Shown here: positions 61,590 through 64,000 of the stretch, piece by piece
Position numbering within the stretch: the first letter of the stretch is position 1
Layout of the letters: each line of letters starts with the position of its first letter
Source of the DNA: Nymphaea colorata
Lineage: Eukaryota; Streptophyta; Magnoliopsida; Nymphaeales; Nymphaeaceae
Direction: 5' to 3'
Assembly: GCF_008831285.2 (NCBI RefSeq)
Contig: NC_045150.1
Span: 8,072,001 to 8,136,000 of the forward strand
DNA: 64,000 nt
Program-made: the position numbers and the translations under genes
The notes under the pieces: model-generated
Seen by the model: only the letters and a program-made list of their open reading frames with translations
The model's database searches: none
What the model was told of the DNA's origin: nothing

Positions 61590-61728
61590 GGGGAGGGGCT
61601 GCGGTCCTGGTTGCCTTAGTTTAGCCTCTTCAACAATTTCGTTTCCCGCGGATATTTGAATAAGAGAGAGAAAGGAGGAGGAGGAGGAAGGCGAGGGACG
61701 GGGAAAAGAGTAAGAGAGGGGAGAAGGC

Positions 61729-63971
61729 ATGGGGAAGTACATGCCGAGGGCAAAAACCATCTCTTCCTGCCGTTTCTCTCCGCAATCAATCGCTCTCTCC
61801 TTCCCTCTGTCGAGGTCTCAATTTAGATGGTAAACATAAGCCCTGCGTGTGTGTGTGTGTGTCTGTGGATGTGAAATGAATTTCTCCTTGCACGGACCTG
61901 CATGTTTATCGTTTCCTGTCTGAATAAGTACGATTGAGGACATCGAATTCCCTGATCTTGATGACAACTTGCTTCTACTTCTACTTTCTGCTGCTTCTGA
62001 TTGAAGATCGGTACTTGAAATCTTTTTATAGCCTTGCAGCGGCACCTGATCAGCAAATCCTTGATCGCTTAATCACTTGAAAAGTGAAAAAACTTGAATA
62101 CTCGAGTTGAGCACCATGATCTATGGTAATCGTTGTTTCTTAGTAATTGTGGACGTTTTTGTGCATCACGATTGCTATAGCTGTTTCAGATTGACTTTGT
62201 TTTCTTGACTTTTGTTTGTCAGTAATCTGAAACCTTGAGGTGAGAAAGTTTTGAAGGTTCAAATTCTTCAGGCAGCTGTAGTCAGTCTCGAACTAGTGAA
62301 ACTCGAAGATTAGGCGATCCAGTAAAATGAATTTGAGTTGCTCATATTTCTGCTTTTTCTGTAATCGGATACTTCGACATGCAGCAAGTCAGTTAATTAG
62401 CTCCGGAGCAGCTAGATCAGGGACTTTTTTGGTGAACTTGTATTCTGGATTGAATTTCACTCACTATAGCAAGCTTGGAGTCTAGTTGCCTTATAAACGA
62501 CGACTTCCTGCTTTCTGGTTATGCTGCACGAATTTAGTAGTTCGAGGCATTAGTTGTAGCCTTAAGTTGATTTCAGAAATAACTTTTCGTAAAGAATTCA
62601 TTTGGAGTTCGTATCTTGAATTTATGCACTGGTAATTTCAGTTGGACCTTTTTCTTTTCTCGGTCCTTTACTAATAGAAAAGAAGCAAACCGAAAAATTT
62701 TCACTAACATAGTTACTGATGAATGATAATTTAGCTGAAATTTGAAGTTTCCCGATGAATTTGTGCAGATACGGAGTTTATCCTTGGAACTGCTTATTTC
62801 AGCATAGCTGCATTTGATATTTATCTTGTTCTGACATAGATCATGCCGGTATGGTATTAATATTGGTACGAAATGCGTATGAGAAACCATGCCGAAGTGT
62901 TCAACGTTTAACAAGCTTGTTTCAAGTATGTGCATTGAAAATTGTGGCTTCAATAAGTGACCTCGTTTTTACTAGACTAAGACGTCAGATTTGAGCATTT
63001 GACATGAATATGCAATTGACGTCATTTAAAAAACATTTCCATCACAAAGATCTTTAAGTAGTATGGTTTTTTTTAAGAATAATGATGATTCAATATGATT
63101 TTCTCATGATTGTAATTGGTAGACGATAGTATTTTCACTAGCATGTCTCTGGAAGTCCGTTTTAATTCTTTCGAAAACCATATTATTATTTATTTGAAGC
63201 ACGAAGCAACAATTTGTCTAACCTTCTCTGTACGCATTTGAAGTTGTTTATACCTGAGCTTTTTAAGCGCTCACATGCTTGGATCAGCTCCTGGCTATCC
63301 CAGTTGCCCTAAAAGCTAAAAAGGAAACATGTACCCCCTCACCAGCAAATACTCTGATATGTTAATTTCTTCGCCCTTTTTCCTCCTCTTTTTAGAAATT
63401 TGTTTTAAAATTTTCTTAATTAATGCTCCCTGATAGAAATGCAAAAGAAAAAGTTTGTTCTTTTCCACCCGTCCCATATAGAGAACTGTACTAAATTCCT
63501 ACATGCGCATGGTGTGGGCATGTGTGGGCTACGTGCCTGCTCAAATAGATTTACTCATTGTCAATAGCGGGCTAGGACAAGTAACATGAGATGCCCTGTA
63601 AATGCTCAACCAATAAAAGCTTTTGGCTCCGCCATTGTAATTTCAACATACTTTTTCGTCTTTGCTGCTGCTGGTGTTCTCTTACGGAATCATTTTTCTG
63701 AAGCAGAACATGAATTCGGTAACAGATCAATAACTTTGCAATGATGCTCCATCATTCTATGAATTTTGAAGGTACGAAGAAGATATCTGGACGGAGATCG
63801 CCAAGTACTTGGACAAAAAGTCGTTGGTGAGGCTGGGGATGGTGGATCATTGGTTTCACAAATTTATGTTCCACGAGAGCGTCTGGAAGTACGCATGCCT
63901 ACGTGATCTCAACGTTTCACCACCCAAAGAAGTTGCCTTCAAATGGCGGGAGCTCTATGCTGCATCCTTCG
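61729..63971 (+). CDS. F-box protein gene, 5' part (exons 1 and 2), partial
   Basis: F-box proteins bind SKP1 and select substrates for SCF ubiquitin ligases. Exon 2 (63772-63971) encodes YEEDIWTEIAKYLDKKSL, then an FHKFMFHESVWKYACLRDL block, matching an F-box motif of about 40 residues. It continues into FKWRELYAASF, where a GGTAATC donor follows at 63972. Exon 1 is proposed as 61729-61829. It starts MGKYMPRAK and ends in a split Trp codon (TG at the donor GTAAAC, G at the exon 2 acceptor), which keeps the frame. Exon 1 is a short basic, serine-rich stretch with no recognised domain and is the weaker half of the model. An in-frame ATG at 61741 is an alternative start. The intron is 1942 bases long. 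The rest of the gene is off the right edge. I cannot assign a particular F-box subfamily. Confidence 0.7.
63480..63637. mobile_element. Probable hAT-like miniature element remnant in the F-box gene intron
   Basis: The right end TTTTGGCTCCGCCATTG is the inverted form of the CAGNGGCGGAGCC terminus seen at 27032 and 37600. The body shares GTGGGCATGTGTGGGC with the element at 27032. The left end is decayed and its position is approximate. Confidence 0.4.
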
Positions 63972-64000
63972 GTAATCCCATGTCACCCATTTAAGTTCTC

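Larger units (their letters stand above)
59704..61728. other. GLT1 3' UTR and spacer to the F-box gene
   Basis: The first roughly 300 bases are the likely GLT1 3' UTR. The remainder, 60010-61570, shows no credible exon, repeat array or mobile element that I can delimit. The last 150 bases form the F-box gene's leader, including a purine-rich stretch near 61665-61725. Confidence 0.6.

Overview
This is nuclear DNA of a flowering plant. The genes are split by GT-AG introns, the intergenic DNA is AT-rich and full of GA/CT and AT microsatellites, and miniature transposons and decayed repeats are common. The proteins read closest to their plant homologues, but I cannot name the species from the sequence.

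Four protein-coding genes can be supported. (1) From about 10200 leftward on the minus strand, the first six coding exons (266 residues) of the splicing factor 3A subunit 3 gene (SF3a60, ATROPOS in Arabidopsis); the rest lies beyond the left edge. (2) At 12766-17087 on the plus strand, a complete six-exon gene for a 172-residue SFT2-like Golgi/endosome membrane protein; its first intron appears to start with GC instead of GT. (3) At 44939-59703 on the plus strand, a complete 22-coding-exon gene for NADH-dependent glutamate synthase (GLT1, 2180 residues), preceded by a TATA box and a probable leader intron. Every exon junction closes in frame. (4) At 61729 to beyond the right edge, the 5' part of an F-box protein gene.

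Between the SFT2-like gene and GLT1 lie about 26 kb with no convincing gene. This stretch holds the most unusual structures: four head-to-tail units that look like a tRNA-derived SINE (22778-23499); an eight-copy 212-bp tandem array whose copies each carry a 71-codon frame overlapping the next by ATGA (28998-30703); Tourist-like and hAT-like miniature elements with recognisable target-site duplications; several local tandem duplications; and scattered blocks rich in CTCGAG/GAGCTC. Further insertions, including two possible LTR remnants, sit inside introns of the SFT2-like gene and GLT1.

The genes do not form a pathway. They are housekeeping functions (pre-mRNA splicing, vesicle traffic, nitrogen assimilation, ubiquitin-ligase targeting) that happen to be neighbours. 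SF3A3 and the SFT2-like gene are divergently oriented with about 2.6 kb between their start codons. GLT1 and the F-box gene are head to tail, about 2.0 kb apart.
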